Positions 50,194 to 58,987 of a stretch of DNA of 64,000 nucleotides are shown here, in pieces (the first letter of the stretch is position 1; each line of letters opens with the position of its first letter). The notes below the pieces were generated by a model. The model made no database searches, was not told where the DNA came from, and saw only the letters and a list, made by a program, of their open reading frames with translations. The translations under genes were made by a program, and so were the position numbers. This stretch comes from JACQFK01 sp041482015 (lineage in GTDB: Bacteria > Planctomycetota > MHYJ01 > JACPRB01), in NCBI GenBank assembly GCA_041482015.1, contig JBGPCZ010000002.1, positions 1-64,000 of the forward strand, written 5' to 3'.

Positions 50194-53100
50194 CTACTTC
50201 TTGGGCGAAGGACGAAGGACGACCGAAGGCGGAACCTTTGTGTCGACCGTCACCTTGTCGAAGACCTGGATCTCGGACAGCATCACGCCCCAGCCCTTAC
50301 GGGCCGCGCAGGTCACGCGGACGTAGCGCGCGGAGACGGGCTTCTCAAGGAGGATCCGGTAGGCGTACGCGAGCCGGCCGCCCGCGGGGAGCGACTCGTA
50401 CTGCAGCGCATCCTCCAGCTCCCACCCGACCCAGTCCGCGGGAGGATCGAAGACCTGGTTGAACGCGGCCGAGCCCGCCTTGGTGAACGTCTTCCCGTCG
50501 GCCGAGGTCTCGACCGTGATCGACTCCGGGTAGGTCAGATGAAATCCGCCCTCCTGGCCCGCGTGGACCCGCACGGCGGCGATCGGCTGCGAGGAGCCGA
50601 GGTCGATCGTCGCGACGGGCGAGACGTCTTTCTCGAAGATCACGTTCGTCGGCATCCATTTGACCGAGACGTACTCCTCGGGCGGCGCGATGACGCCGTC
50701 GGTGAGGTCGTTCCCGCCGTCGGGGTTCTTGTCGCTCTGCTTCCCTTCGAGCGTGTAGGTCTTGCCCTTCGCCAGGTTCACCCCCCATGCGTACTTCGCG
50801 CGGACCGCCCCCGCGCCCGGCCCGACATCCTTGCCATCCGAGTAACCCGGCTTCGCCTTGTCGCCCAGGCTCATCTTCACCCACTTCATTGTGGGATCAC
50901 GAAAGCCGCCCACGTGGATCGTGTACTCGTGCTCGGGCGAGCGCACGATCTCCGTGTGGGTCCGCTCGACGTCGCCGTCGGCCCGGTGCTCCACCCAGCC
51001 GTAGGTCACCTCGATGGGCGCGAACGCCGCGTTCTTCGCCTTGTGATGGACCGTCATGAGCGCCGTCTGGATCCCCGGCGCCTGCCACTTCTCGCCGTCG
51101 CCCGCGGCCTCGAACTCGTACCGGAAATAAACCTGCTTCTGGTCGGCGGGCACCTTGTCCACGACCGTGTTCGCGACGAGGTCAAAGGGAAGCGCCCCGT
51201 CGGTCTTCTTCCAGTCCTCCGTGAACGTCTTGCCGTCCCACGAGTGGAGCAGGCTCACCCGCTCGCCCGTCGCCTTGACCGTGACGTTCCCGCCGAAGGA
51301 GACGTCGACGATCGGCGTGGGGGCCTCGATCTTCCAGGTGACCGACCCGACGCCCTTTCCCGCTGGGCGGAGGGTGGCGACGTTGAAGTAGGGCTTGTCG
51401 TTCACCTCGATCGCTTTCTCCTCGAAGGCCGTCTTCTTGTGGTTCCCGCCGATGAGCGAGGGCTGGAGCTGGATCGTCTCCGCCTGCTTGCCGAGCCGCA
51501 CCTGCACGCGGTTCGCACCGCGGGCGAGTTTCGGGAGCGACGGCCGGTTGATCTGGGTGATCGTCTCGATCTCGAGCGCGTCGAGCGTCGGGCCGTCGAC
51601 CTTCACCCAGTACTGCGTCGTCCCCGCCACGTCGGGCTCGCCGTCGACTTTGATCCACGAGATCCCGGCATCGCGCGAGACAAAGAGCGTGAGCCCGCTC
51701 CCGCGGGCCGTGATCTTCGCGGAGGTGACGACGTTGGCCGCGTCCACCTGGAAAACCCGGGCGCCGCTCTTCACGTCCGGCGCGTACGTCCAGACGCCGG
51801 TGGCGCGGACGCCGCCCGTGTCGGGGTCCTTCCCGCGGAGAGGCCGGTAATAGTGCGGGTCGGGCTTGCCCGCGTCGAGGCCCCTGAAATGGCGCGTGTA
51901 GGTCTCGTCGGGGCGGAGCGTGATCGCGAACGTCCGGCCCCAGCGCGTGGCGAGGTGGTCCTCGAGGACGTCGTTCGGCGCGAGGAACGAGTCCATGCCG
52001 TTGGCGAGCGACCGGTTGTATTCGACGGGGTGGTCGCTCCCGTTCCGCCAGCCTTGGTGGTCGGTGAGGCCCTTGACGGGGTTCGTCCCGCACTCGGGGG
52101 CGGCGTTCTCGAGGTAGAAGCGGGGGTTCTTCTCGATCTCGCGCGTCCCGGCCACTTCGCCCTTGTCGTTGTAGCAGAACACGCTCATCGAGTTGTCGAA
52201 CATGTGCCAGGTCTTCCCGCCGTCCCACGAGCACTCGCAGACCGTGTGGTCGCCGAGCTGGACGTAATGGGCCTTCCAGCCGAGGTTGAGCCAGAAGGAG
52301 TTGTCGATGCCCGAGATGATCCCGCACTGCGTGTAGCCGTAGCTCGTGAAGAGCTGGATCGGGTCGAGGACCTCGTGGCCCTCTTCCGTGGGATAGGCGG
52401 TCTGCTTGCGGAGACGCTGCGACCAGCGCCAGACGTTGATCGCCTTCTCCTGCGGCGTGGGGAACTGCGACGTGACCGAGTGGAGATAGCTTTCGAGATC
52501 GGTGAAGTCGGGCGCGCGGTCGGTGACCAGGGTGACGGCGTAGTCGGTGCCCTGCGCCTGCGAGGGCGGCGGCGGGGGAACCAACTCGGCGGGAGCGGCC
52601 ATCATGGCGACCGGGAGCGCGATCGCCGCGACCGCGCCGGCGGCCATGATGGAGAGCTTCACCTTGATCCAGGCGAGCCCCTTGACGACGCCCTTTGCGA
52701 CGGCGGCCGCGCCGCAGGCGCCCGCCGTGAGCGACGAAAGCTTGAGGGTCGCGAGCACCGCGGGCGGGGCGGCGGCCTGCGCCTCGCGGGCCATCAGCGC
52801 CAGGAGCGCCGCGCCGGTCACGACCGCGCCGCCGCGCCGCGAGAGCCGCGCCCGCAGGCGGTTGAGGCCTTCCATGGCGCGCCATGCGAGCGTCCCTGGC
52901 GGGCAGCCGGCGGTCCGCGCGGCCTCCTCCTGCGTCCGGCCCTCGAGGTACCGGAGCACGATCGCCTCGCGGAGCATCGCGGGGAGGGACGCCAGGGCCG
53001 CGTCGAGCTCCTCGCGCCAGGGGCTGTCCTCGGGGGTCTGCATGGCGGGGGCCTCCCGTTCGTGGATGGTGCGCCTCCGCCGGGAGCGGAGGAGCTTGAG

Positions 53101-53346
53101 CGAGGTCCGTCGCGCGACCTCGTGGAGCCAGCCGGGGAGCGACCCGCGGACGGCGTCGGGCTGCCGGGCGAGGGCGAGGAAGACCGCCTGCGCGGCGTCC
53201 TCCGCGGCGTGGGCGTCCCGGAGGACGCGCCCGCACGTGCGGAAGACCATCGCCCCGTGGCGGTCCACCAGCTCGTTGAAGGCCTCCCCGGACTTCCGTG
53301 CCTGGAAGTCCGCCAGGAGCGCCGCATCGGTCGCGCTCGGCCTCAT
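50194..53346 (-). CDS. ECF sigma factor fused to a membrane helix, transglutaminase-like domain and discoidin-like end
   Basis: From ATG 53346 the protein has 1050 residues. Residues 1-170 are a full ECF sigma: region 2 (FNELVDRHGAMVFRTCGRVLRDAHAAEDAAQAVFLALA) and region 4 (LPAMLREAIVLRYLEGRTQEEAA, then a helix-turn-helix). A hydrophobic stretch at about 173-220 and a membrane helix at about 231-252 follow, as in the planctomycete ECF class with C-terminal extensions. The ectodomain has a transglutaminase-like triad: C341 (TQCGIISG), H367 (GDHTVCE) and D384 (MFDNS). After several beta-rich regions it ends with an F5/8-type-C-like domain (IDLGSSQPIAAVRVHA, ARYVRVTCAARKGWGVMLSEIQVF). No separate anti-sigma is seen. 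Confidence 0.9.
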   Translation of the reverse strand: MRPSATDAALLADFQARKSGEAFNELVDRHGAMVFRTCGRVLRDAHAAEDAAQAVFLALARQPDAVRGSLPGWLHEVARRTSLKLLRSRRRRTIHEREAPAMQTPEDSPWREELDAALASLPAMLREAIVLRYLEGRTQEEAARTAGCPPGTLAWRAMEGLNRLRARLSRRGGAVVTGAALLALMAREAQAAAPPAVLATLKLSSLTAGACGAAAVAKGVVKGLAWIKVKLSIMAAGAVAAIALPVAMMAAPAELVPPPPPSQAQGTDYAVTLVTDRAPDFTDLESYLHSVTSQFPTPQEKAINVWRWSQRLRKQTAYPTEEGHEVLDPIQLFTSYGYTQCGIISGIDNSFWLNLGWKAHYVQLGDHTVCECSWDGGKTWHMFDNSMSVFCYNDKGEVAGTREIEKNPRFYLENAAPECGTNPVKGLTDHQGWRNGSDHPVEYNRSLANGMDSFLAPNDVLEDHLATRWGRTFAITLRPDETYTRHFRGLDAGKPDPHYYRPLRGKDPDTGGVRATGVWTYAPDVKSGARVFQVDAANVVTSAKITARGSGLTLFVSRDAGISWIKVDGEPDVAGTTQYWVKVDGPTLDALEIETITQINRPSLPKLARGANRVQVRLGKQAETIQLQPSLIGGNHKKTAFEEKAIEVNDKPYFNVATLRPAGKGVGSVTWKIEAPTPIVDVSFGGNVTVKATGERVSLLHSWDGKTFTEDWKKTDGALPFDLVANTVVDKVPADQKQVYFRYEFEAAGDGEKWQAPGIQTALMTVHHKAKNAAFAPIEVTYGWVEHRADGDVERTHTEIVRSPEHEYTIHVGGFRDPTMKWVKMSLGDKAKPGYSDGKDVGPGAGAVRAKYAWGVNLAKGKTYTLEGKQSDKNPDGGNDLTDGVIAPPEEYVSVKWMPTNVIFEKDVSPVATIDLGSSQPIAAVRVHAGQEGGFHLTYPESITVETSADGKTFTKAGSAAFNQVFDPPADWVGWELEDALQYESLPAGGRLAYAYRILLEKPVSARYVRVTCAARKGWGVMLSEIQVFDKVTVDTKVPPSVVLRPSPKK

Positions 53347-53418
53347 TCTAGAAGAATGTACCCGGCCCCCCCGGTCCCATTGGCAAAATCGCCAACGACG
53401 GATCCGGCCGGACGTATC

Positions 53419-53447
53419 ATATGTAGAACTAAATCCATACGTAGAAC
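53419..53447 (+). repeat. Direct repeat upstream of the IclR gene, candidate operator
   Basis: ATATGTAGAAC (53419-53429) and ATACGTAGAAC (53437-53447) match at 10 of 11 positions, 18 bases apart, just before the ribosome site of the IclR-type gene. A separate dyad TTGGC-6-GCCAA lies at 53380-53395. The stretch is AT-rich and divides two divergent genes. Confidence 0.55.
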
Positions 53448-53464
53448 ATTGGGAGGAGCCCGCC

Positions 53465-54259
53465 GTGGCCGTGCCGCGCCCCGTGGAGGAACCGGTCGAT
53501 TCCGGGTTTTCCACCCCGTCGGTGGACCGGGCGCTCGAGATCCTCGAGCGCCTGGGCGAGTCGCCCGGCGGGCTCACGCTCTCGGAGTTGAGCGCCGCGC
53601 TCGGGTTCCCGAAGAACGCCGTCTTCCGCATCGCCAGCACGCTGCGCGCCCGGGGCTACCTCGCGCGGGACGAGCGGACCCTCCGGTTCATCCTGACCGA
53701 GAAGCTGATCCGGATCAGCCAGCCACGGATCCAGAAGAAGGGCCTGATCGAGCTCTCGATGGACGCCATGCGCGGGCTGCGGGACGCGTGCCGCGAGACC
53801 GTCCAGGTCGGCCGGCGCTTCGGTTCCGAGGGGGTCATCCTCGAGCAGGTGGAGGGCCTTCACCCGCTCCGCATCTCCGTGGACGCCGGTCTCCGCTTTC
53901 CGCTCTACAACAACGCGCCCGGAAAGCTGCTCCTCGCCTTCATGCCCGCGAAGGAGCGCGCGGAGATGATCCGCGGGCTCCACCTCGCCCGCTGCACCGC
54001 CCGGACGATCACGGACCGGCGGGCGCTTGCGCGCGAGTGCGACCGAATCCGGGAATCGGGCACCTCGTTCGATTTCGCCGAGGCCGACGAGGGCATCCAC
54101 TGCGTCGCCGCCCCCATCTTCGACCCGCACGGCGAGGCGGTCGCCACGATCTGGGTCTCGGCCCCGTCGCGCCGGCTCCCTCGCGCGTCATTTCCCGCGA
54201 CGGGCCGACAGGTCCGGCTGGCGGCGGATAAGATCAGTCAGGCGATCCAGAACGCATGA
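53465..54259 (+). CDS. IclR-family transcriptional regulator
   Basis: I chose GTG 53465, six bases after GGGAGGAG, giving 264 residues. Residues about 15-75 form the winged helix-turn-helix (SVDRALEILERLGE, LTLSELSAALGFPKNAVFRI, RGYLARDE). Residues about 95-260 form the GAF-like effector domain (ETVQVGRRF, LPLYNNAPGKLLLAF-type segment seen here as PLYNNAPGKLLLAF, FDFAEADEGIHCVAAPIFD). Members control catabolic genes and often their own. The stop overlaps the start of the cytochrome-domain gene (ATGA), so the regulator is part of the operon it probably controls. Confidence 0.94.
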   Translation: MAVPRPVEEPVDSGFSTPSVDRALEILERLGESPGGLTLSELSAALGFPKNAVFRIASTLRARGYLARDERTLRFILTEKLIRISQPRIQKKGLIELSMDAMRGLRDACRETVQVGRRFGSEGVILEQVEGLHPLRISVDAGLRFPLYNNAPGKLLLAFMPAKERAEMIRGLHLARCTARTITDRRALARECDRIRESGTSFDFAEADEGIHCVAAPIFDPHGEAVATIWVSAPSRRLPRASFPATGRQVRLAADKISQAIQNA

Positions 54260-57141
54260 AACCGCGGGCCCTGCTCGTCCTGTTCCTCCTCGGAAGCCAG
54301 GAGCCGCCGTCGAAGGTGGACTTCGACCGCGACGTCCGGCCGATCCTCCAGGCCTCCTGCCTGAAGTGCCACGGCGCGGAGGGGAAGCCCAAGGGGCAGT
54401 TCCGCCTCGACCTGAAGGCGCTCGCCTTCAAGGGCGGAGTGACGGGCAAGTCGATCCTCCCCGGGAACTCAAAGGGGAGCCGCCTCTACACGCTCCTCGT
54501 CGACCCCGATGACGACGCTCGCATGCCCCAGAAGGCCCCGGCGCTGTCGAGAGAGAAGATTGACCTCGTCCGCCGCTGGATCGACGAGGGTGCCGCGTGG
54601 CCCGACGACGGCGCCGCGGCGGCGGCGAAGCACTGGTCGCTCCGGCCGCTCATGAAGCCCGCGGTGCCGAAGGTCGGTCCGTGGGCGCGGACGCCGGTCG
54701 ACGCCTTCATCCTTGCCCGGCTCGGGGAGAAGGGGTTCACGCCCGCGCCTCCCGCGGACCCGAGGACGCTCCTTCGCCGGATCACGTACGACCTGGCGGG
54801 CCTGCCTCCGACCGCGGAGGAGATGGACGCGTTCCTCGCCGACCCCGCGCCCGACGCTTACGAGAAGGCCGTCGACCGCCTGCTCGCCAGCCCGCGATAC
54901 GGCGAGCGCTGGGCGCGCCACTGGCTGGACGTCATCCACTACGCCGACACGCACGGGCACGACCAGGACCGGCCGCGCCCGGACGCGTGGCCCTACCGGG
55001 ACTACGTGATCCGCTCGTTCAACGACGACACGCCCTACGCGCGGTTCGTCCAGGAGCAGCTCGCGGGCGACGTGCTCTTCCCGGGCGACCCGCGCGGGAT
55101 CGTCGCCACGGGCTTAATCGCGGCCGGCCCCTGGGACGAGAGCTCCCAGATGCACATCATGGCCGATACCGTCGACAAGAAGATCGCCCAGAACCTCGAC
55201 CGGGACGACATGGTCGCCGTCACGATGTCGACGTTCGTGAGCACGACGGTGCATTGCGCGCGCTGCCACAACCACAAGTTCGATCCCGTGCTGCAGTCGG
55301 AGCACTACGCCCTCCAGGCCTGCTTCGCCGGGGTCGACCGCGCGAACCGGCCCTTTGACGACGACCCCGCGGTCAACCGCCGGCGCCAGGAGCTCCTCCG
55401 GAGAAAGACGGAGCTCGCGGTGCGCAAGAAGTCCCTCATGGACTCGCTCCCCGGGCCGGAGATCCGCGAGGAGGCGATCGCCTGGACCGTGCTCGACCCC
55501 GCAACCTACGTCTCCTCCGCCGGGGCGACGCTGACGAAGCTCGAGGACCACTCGATCCTCTCCTCGGGCGAGCGGCCGGAATCGGACACGTACACGATCA
55601 CGGCCCGGTGCGACCTGGGCGGGGTCACCGCGGTCCGGCTCGAGGTCCTCACCGTCGACGATCTTCCGCGGAAGGGGCCCGGGCGCCAGGACAACGGCAA
55701 CCTCCACCTGAGCGAGTTCCGCGTCCTGGTGGACGGGAATCCCGCGAAACTCCAGAACCCCACGGCCGACTTCAACCAGGAGGGCTGGACGATCGCCCAC
55801 GCGATCGACGGGAAGATCGAGACCGCGTGGGGCATCTTTCCCGAGATCGGGAAGGCGCACGTCGCGGTCTTCGAGCTGAAGGAGTCCGCAGGCCCGGGCC
55901 TGCTCACGTTCATCCTCGAGCAGAAGCATGGCCGGCACCACTTGATTGCCCGGCCGCGGCTATCGGTCACCGCGGCTCCCCGCCCCGTGCGCGTCACGAC
56001 CTTCCCTCCGGCGATTGCGAAGATCGCGGCAATCCCGTCCGCGCAGCGAAGCGCCGCGGAGAAGAACGAGATCGCGGCCTGGTTCTACGGCCGGCAGATC
56101 GAGAAGGAGCTGGCCGCGCTGCCGGCGCCCCGGATGGTCTACGGCGCGGCGAACGACTTCGCGCCGGTCGCGAAGTTCACGCCCGCGCGCGTGCCCCGCC
56201 CGATCTTCCTCTTGCGCCGGGGCGACGTGACGAAGCCCGCCGATCCGGTCGCCCCCGGGGCGCTCTCGTGCGTGGAGGTTCCGTTCGCCCTCGCCGATGC
56301 GGAGGACGAGGGGGCGCGCCGTGCCGCGCTCGCGAAATGGATCACCGATCCGAAGAACGTCCTCGCGTGGCGGTCGATCGTCAATCGCGTCTGGCACTAC
56401 CATTTCGGCCGGGGCCTCGTCGACACGCCCAACGACTTTGGCCGAATGGGCGGGACGCCGACCCACCCGGAGCTCCTGGACTGGCTCGCCTCGTGGTTCC
56501 TCGAGAACGGCGGCTCGCTCAAGAAACTCCACCGGCTCATCCTCACGAGCGCGGTCTACCGCCAATCCTCACGGCACGATCCCCGCTTCGCCAAGGAGGA
56601 TTCGGGAAACCTCCTTCTATGGAGGATGAACCGCCTGCGCCTCGACGCGGAACAGGTGCGGGACGGCGTCCTCCAGCTCAGCGGCAAGCTCGACCTCGCG
56701 ATGGGCGGCCCCTCGGTCAAGCAGTTCCATTTCGAGGACCCGAACCCCGACCGGACCCCGAAAGTCGACTACGCGAAGTACGACGTGGACCACCCCGACA
56801 ATTTCCGACGGAGCATCTACCGGTACCTTTTCCGCACGCTGCCCGATCCCTTCATGGATTCGCTCGACTGCGCGGACGCGTCGCAGCTCACGCCCGTGCG
56901 GAACCTGTCCGTCACGGCGCTCCAGGCGATGGCGATGATGAACGACCGCTTCATCGTGCGGCAGAGCGAGCACCTGGCCGCGCGGGTGGGGGACCGGGTG
57001 GAGGAGCTCTACCGGCGGGCGCTCCAGCGGGCGCCGACGGCGGAGGAAGCCTCGTCGCTCTCCGCCTACGCGGGAAAGCACGGGATGGCCAACGCGTGTC
57101 GGCTCCTTCTCAACGGCAACGAGTTCATGTTCCTGGACTGA
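54256..57141 (+). CDS. PSCyt1/DUF1549/DUF1553 planctomycete cytochrome-domain protein
   Basis: The 961-residue protein has a signal (MKPRALLVLFLLGSQ), then a heme c site C35-L-K-C38-H39 in the PSCyt1 domain (FDRDVRPILQASC). The DUF1549 region follows (VDAFILARLGEKGF, RRITYDLAGLPPT, RYGERWARHWLDVIHYADTHG), with a CHNHKFDP motif near residue 335, then a beta-rich insert, and DUF1553 (FALADAEDEG, VNRVWHYHFGRGLVDTPNDFG, LLLWRMNRLRLDAEQVRD). The family is expanded in Planctomycetes and almost always precedes a DUF1501 gene. A role in extracytoplasmic redox or polysaccharide turnover has been suggested; the reaction is unknown. Confidence 0.94.
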   Translation: MKPRALLVLFLLGSQEPPSKVDFDRDVRPILQASCLKCHGAEGKPKGQFRLDLKALAFKGGVTGKSILPGNSKGSRLYTLLVDPDDDARMPQKAPALSREKIDLVRRWIDEGAAWPDDGAAAAAKHWSLRPLMKPAVPKVGPWARTPVDAFILARLGEKGFTPAPPADPRTLLRRITYDLAGLPPTAEEMDAFLADPAPDAYEKAVDRLLASPRYGERWARHWLDVIHYADTHGHDQDRPRPDAWPYRDYVIRSFNDDTPYARFVQEQLAGDVLFPGDPRGIVATGLIAAGPWDESSQMHIMADTVDKKIAQNLDRDDMVAVTMSTFVSTTVHCARCHNHKFDPVLQSEHYALQACFAGVDRANRPFDDDPAVNRRRQELLRRKTELAVRKKSLMDSLPGPEIREEAIAWTVLDPATYVSSAGATLTKLEDHSILSSGERPESDTYTITARCDLGGVTAVRLEVLTVDDLPRKGPGRQDNGNLHLSEFRVLVDGNPAKLQNPTADFNQEGWTIAHAIDGKIETAWGIFPEIGKAHVAVFELKESAGPGLLTFILEQKHGRHHLIARPRLSVTAAPRPVRVTTFPPAIAKIAAIPSAQRSAAEKNEIAAWFYGRQIEKELAALPAPRMVYGAANDFAPVAKFTPARVPRPIFLLRRGDVTKPADPVAPGALSCVEVPFALADAEDEGARRAALAKWITDPKNVLAWRSIVNRVWHYHFGRGLVDTPNDFGRMGGTPTHPELLDWLASWFLENGGSLKKLHRLILTSAVYRQSSRHDPRFAKEDSGNLLLWRMNRLRLDAEQVRDGVLQLSGKLDLAMGGPSVKQFHFEDPNPDRTPKVDYAKYDVDHPDNFRRSIYRYLFRTLPDPFMDSLDCADASQLTPVRNLSVTALQAMAMMNDRFIVRQSEHLAARVGDRVEELYRRALQRAPTAEEASSLSAYAGKHGMANACRLLLNGNEFMFLD

Positions 57142-57149
57142 CTTTATTT

Positions 57150-58565
57150 ATGGACCGGCGCGACTTCCTCTTCCGGGCGGCGAACGGCGTGGGTGGCCTG
57201 GCGCTCACCCATCTCCTGGGGCAGCAGGGGCTGTTCGGGCAGGAGCCGAAGTCGGATCTCAACGGCGGGCTCCATCATCGCGCCAAGGTCAAGCGGGTCG
57301 TCCACCTCTTCATGAACGGCGGCGCGAGCCCGATGGACACGTTCGACCACAAGCCGGAGCTCGCCAAGCGCCACGGGCAGAAGTTCGACCCGGGCGGCGG
57401 CGCGCGAGTCGAGGCGTCGACCAGCACGCCCGGGACGATCCTGAAGAGCCCTTATGAATGGAACCAGCACGGCCAGTCGGGTCGCTGGGTCTCGAGCGTC
57501 TTCCCGCACCTCGCGGCCCGCGTCGACGACATGGCGTTCATCCTCTCCATGGTCTCGAAGACCAACGTCCACGGGCCCGGGGTCTACATGCAGAACACGG
57601 GGTTCGTGCTCCCCGGGTTTCCCTCGATGGGCGCCTGGGTCTCGTATGGCCTCGGGCGCCTCACCGACGACCTGCCGGCGTACGTCGTCATCCCCGACTC
57701 GCGCGGGCTGCCCTACAATTCAAAGGGAAGCTTCTCTTCGGGCTTCCTTCCCGTGGCCCATCAGGGCACGATCCTGAAGCCGACGTCGCCCGAGCCGATC
57801 GCCGACCTCTTCCCGCCGAAGTCCGCGGCCCACGTGACGAAGGAGAGCGAGGTGGAGGGGCTGGAGCTCCTGGGCCGGATGAACCGCGAGCACCTCGCCT
57901 CCCACCCGGGCGACTCGCGCCTGGAGGGCCGGCTCGCCTCCTACGAACTCGCGGCGAAGATGCAGCTCTCCGCGCCCGGCGCGCTCGACCTTTCGAAGGA
58001 GACCGAGGCGACGAGGAAGATGTACGGCCTCGACGAGAAGCCGACGTCGGACTTCGGCACGAGCTGCCTCACGGCCCGGCGGCTCCTCGAGCGCGGCGTG
58101 CGCTTCGTCCAGCTCTGGAGCGGCACGTCGGGGGCGACGGGGAACTGGGACAACCACGCCGACATCTCGAAGGAGCTGACGTTCATCGCGACCTCGGTCG
58201 ACAAGCCGATCGCCGCGCTGCTCGGGGACCTGAAAGAGCGCGGCCTCATGGAGGACACGCTCGTCGTCTGGACCACCGAGTTCGGCCGGATGCCCTTCAG
58301 CCAGGGGAGCGTGGGGCGCGACCACAACGGCGGCACGTTCGTCACGTGGCTCGCGGGCGCGGGCGTGAAGCCCGGGATCGCCTACGGCGAGAGCGACGAG
58401 TGGGGCTGGAAGGCGGCGAAGGACCCCGTCTACTGCTACGACCTCCACGCGACGATCCTGCATCTTCTGGGGATCGACCACGAGAAGTTGACGTTCCGGC
58501 ACAACGGCAGCGACCGGCGGCTCACCGACGTGCACGGCCACGTCATCAAGGACCTGCTGGCCTAA
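57150..58565 (+). CDS. DUF1501 (sulfatase-fold) exported protein
   Basis: The 471-residue protein starts at ATG 57150, eight bases after the cytochrome-domain gene. The N terminus (MDRRDFLFRAANGVGGLALTHLL) resembles a Tat signal with its RR pair. DUF1501 features follow: HLFMNGGASPMDTFDHKPEL, MVSKTNVHGPGVYMQNTG, MGAWVSYGLGR, DNHADI, WTTEFGRMPFSQ, GRDHNGGTFVTWLAGAGV and DLHATILHLLGIDHEKLTFRHNG. The fold belongs to the alkaline phosphatase/sulfatase superfamily. It probably works with the upstream PSCyt1 protein. Its stop overlaps the convergent truD stop. Confidence 0.95.
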   Translation: MDRRDFLFRAANGVGGLALTHLLGQQGLFGQEPKSDLNGGLHHRAKVKRVVHLFMNGGASPMDTFDHKPELAKRHGQKFDPGGGARVEASTSTPGTILKSPYEWNQHGQSGRWVSSVFPHLAARVDDMAFILSMVSKTNVHGPGVYMQNTGFVLPGFPSMGAWVSYGLGRLTDDLPAYVVIPDSRGLPYNSKGSFSSGFLPVAHQGTILKPTSPEPIADLFPPKSAAHVTKESEVEGLELLGRMNREHLASHPGDSRLEGRLASYELAAKMQLSAPGALDLSKETEATRKMYGLDEKPTSDFGTSCLTARRLLERGVRFVQLWSGTSGATGNWDNHADISKELTFIATSVDKPIAALLGDLKERGLMEDTLVVWTTEFGRMPFSQGSVGRDHNGGTFVTWLAGAGVKPGIAYGESDEWGWKAAKDPVYCYDLHATILHLLGIDHEKLTFRHNGSDRRLTDVHGHVIKDLLA

Positions 58566-58987
58566 TCCGATTCCTCGTTTTCCTCCGGCGGCAGCGGTGC
58601 GTGGAACAGGCGCTTGATGAGGATCGTCGCGTAACTTCCCTTCGGGAGTTCAAAGGAGAGCGTCAGCTTCTTCCGGCCCGTGTTGAGCTCGTCGTCGCCC
58701 GGCACCGCCCGGAGTCCCGCCGGCGCGACGATCGCGTCGCGCATCCCCTTCCCGAAAAAAGTGTTCCGCAGCTTCTTCATCCGGAACATGCGGGGCTCGA
58801 CCTTTTCGTCGGCGAGGATCCGCGCCATCACGTCCGCGGCGTCGCCCTCGAACTTCTGCGCGGGCGTGACGAGCGGGATTGCGAGTTCCGCCAGCCGGTC
58901 GTGCGTCGCGGCGTCGAGGATCCCGTAGAACGCGTGCCGCCCGGCGGCGTAGTCGACTTCAAAAGAACCGGGGATTTTCCGCAGGAG
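58562..58987 (-). CDS. truD: TruD, C-terminal part after an in-frame TAG
   Basis: The frame directly continues that of the upstream part after one TAG codon (58988-58990). It reads LLRKIPGSFEVDYAAGRHAF and ends with the family's typical C terminus, LTLSFELPKGSYATILIKRLF. The first ATG in this part (58831) is internal to the domain and has no ribosome site, so separate translation is unlikely. With the TAG read as an amino acid the whole protein would be 389 residues. Confidence 0.82.
   Translation of the reverse strand, partial: LLRKIPGSFEVDYAAGRHAFYGILDAATHDRLAELAIPLVTPAQKFEGDAADVMARILADEKVEPRMFRMKKLRNTFFGKGMRDAIVAPAGLRAVPGDDELNTGRKKLTLSFELPKGSYATILIKRLFHAPLPPEENEESD

Noticed and set aside
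50539..54231. A 1230-codon plus-strand frame opposite the sigma-transglutaminase gene
   Set aside because: The translation is Arg/Gly/Asp-rich without recognisable domains, and it crosses the true sigma and IclR genes. It is a shadow of codon bias.
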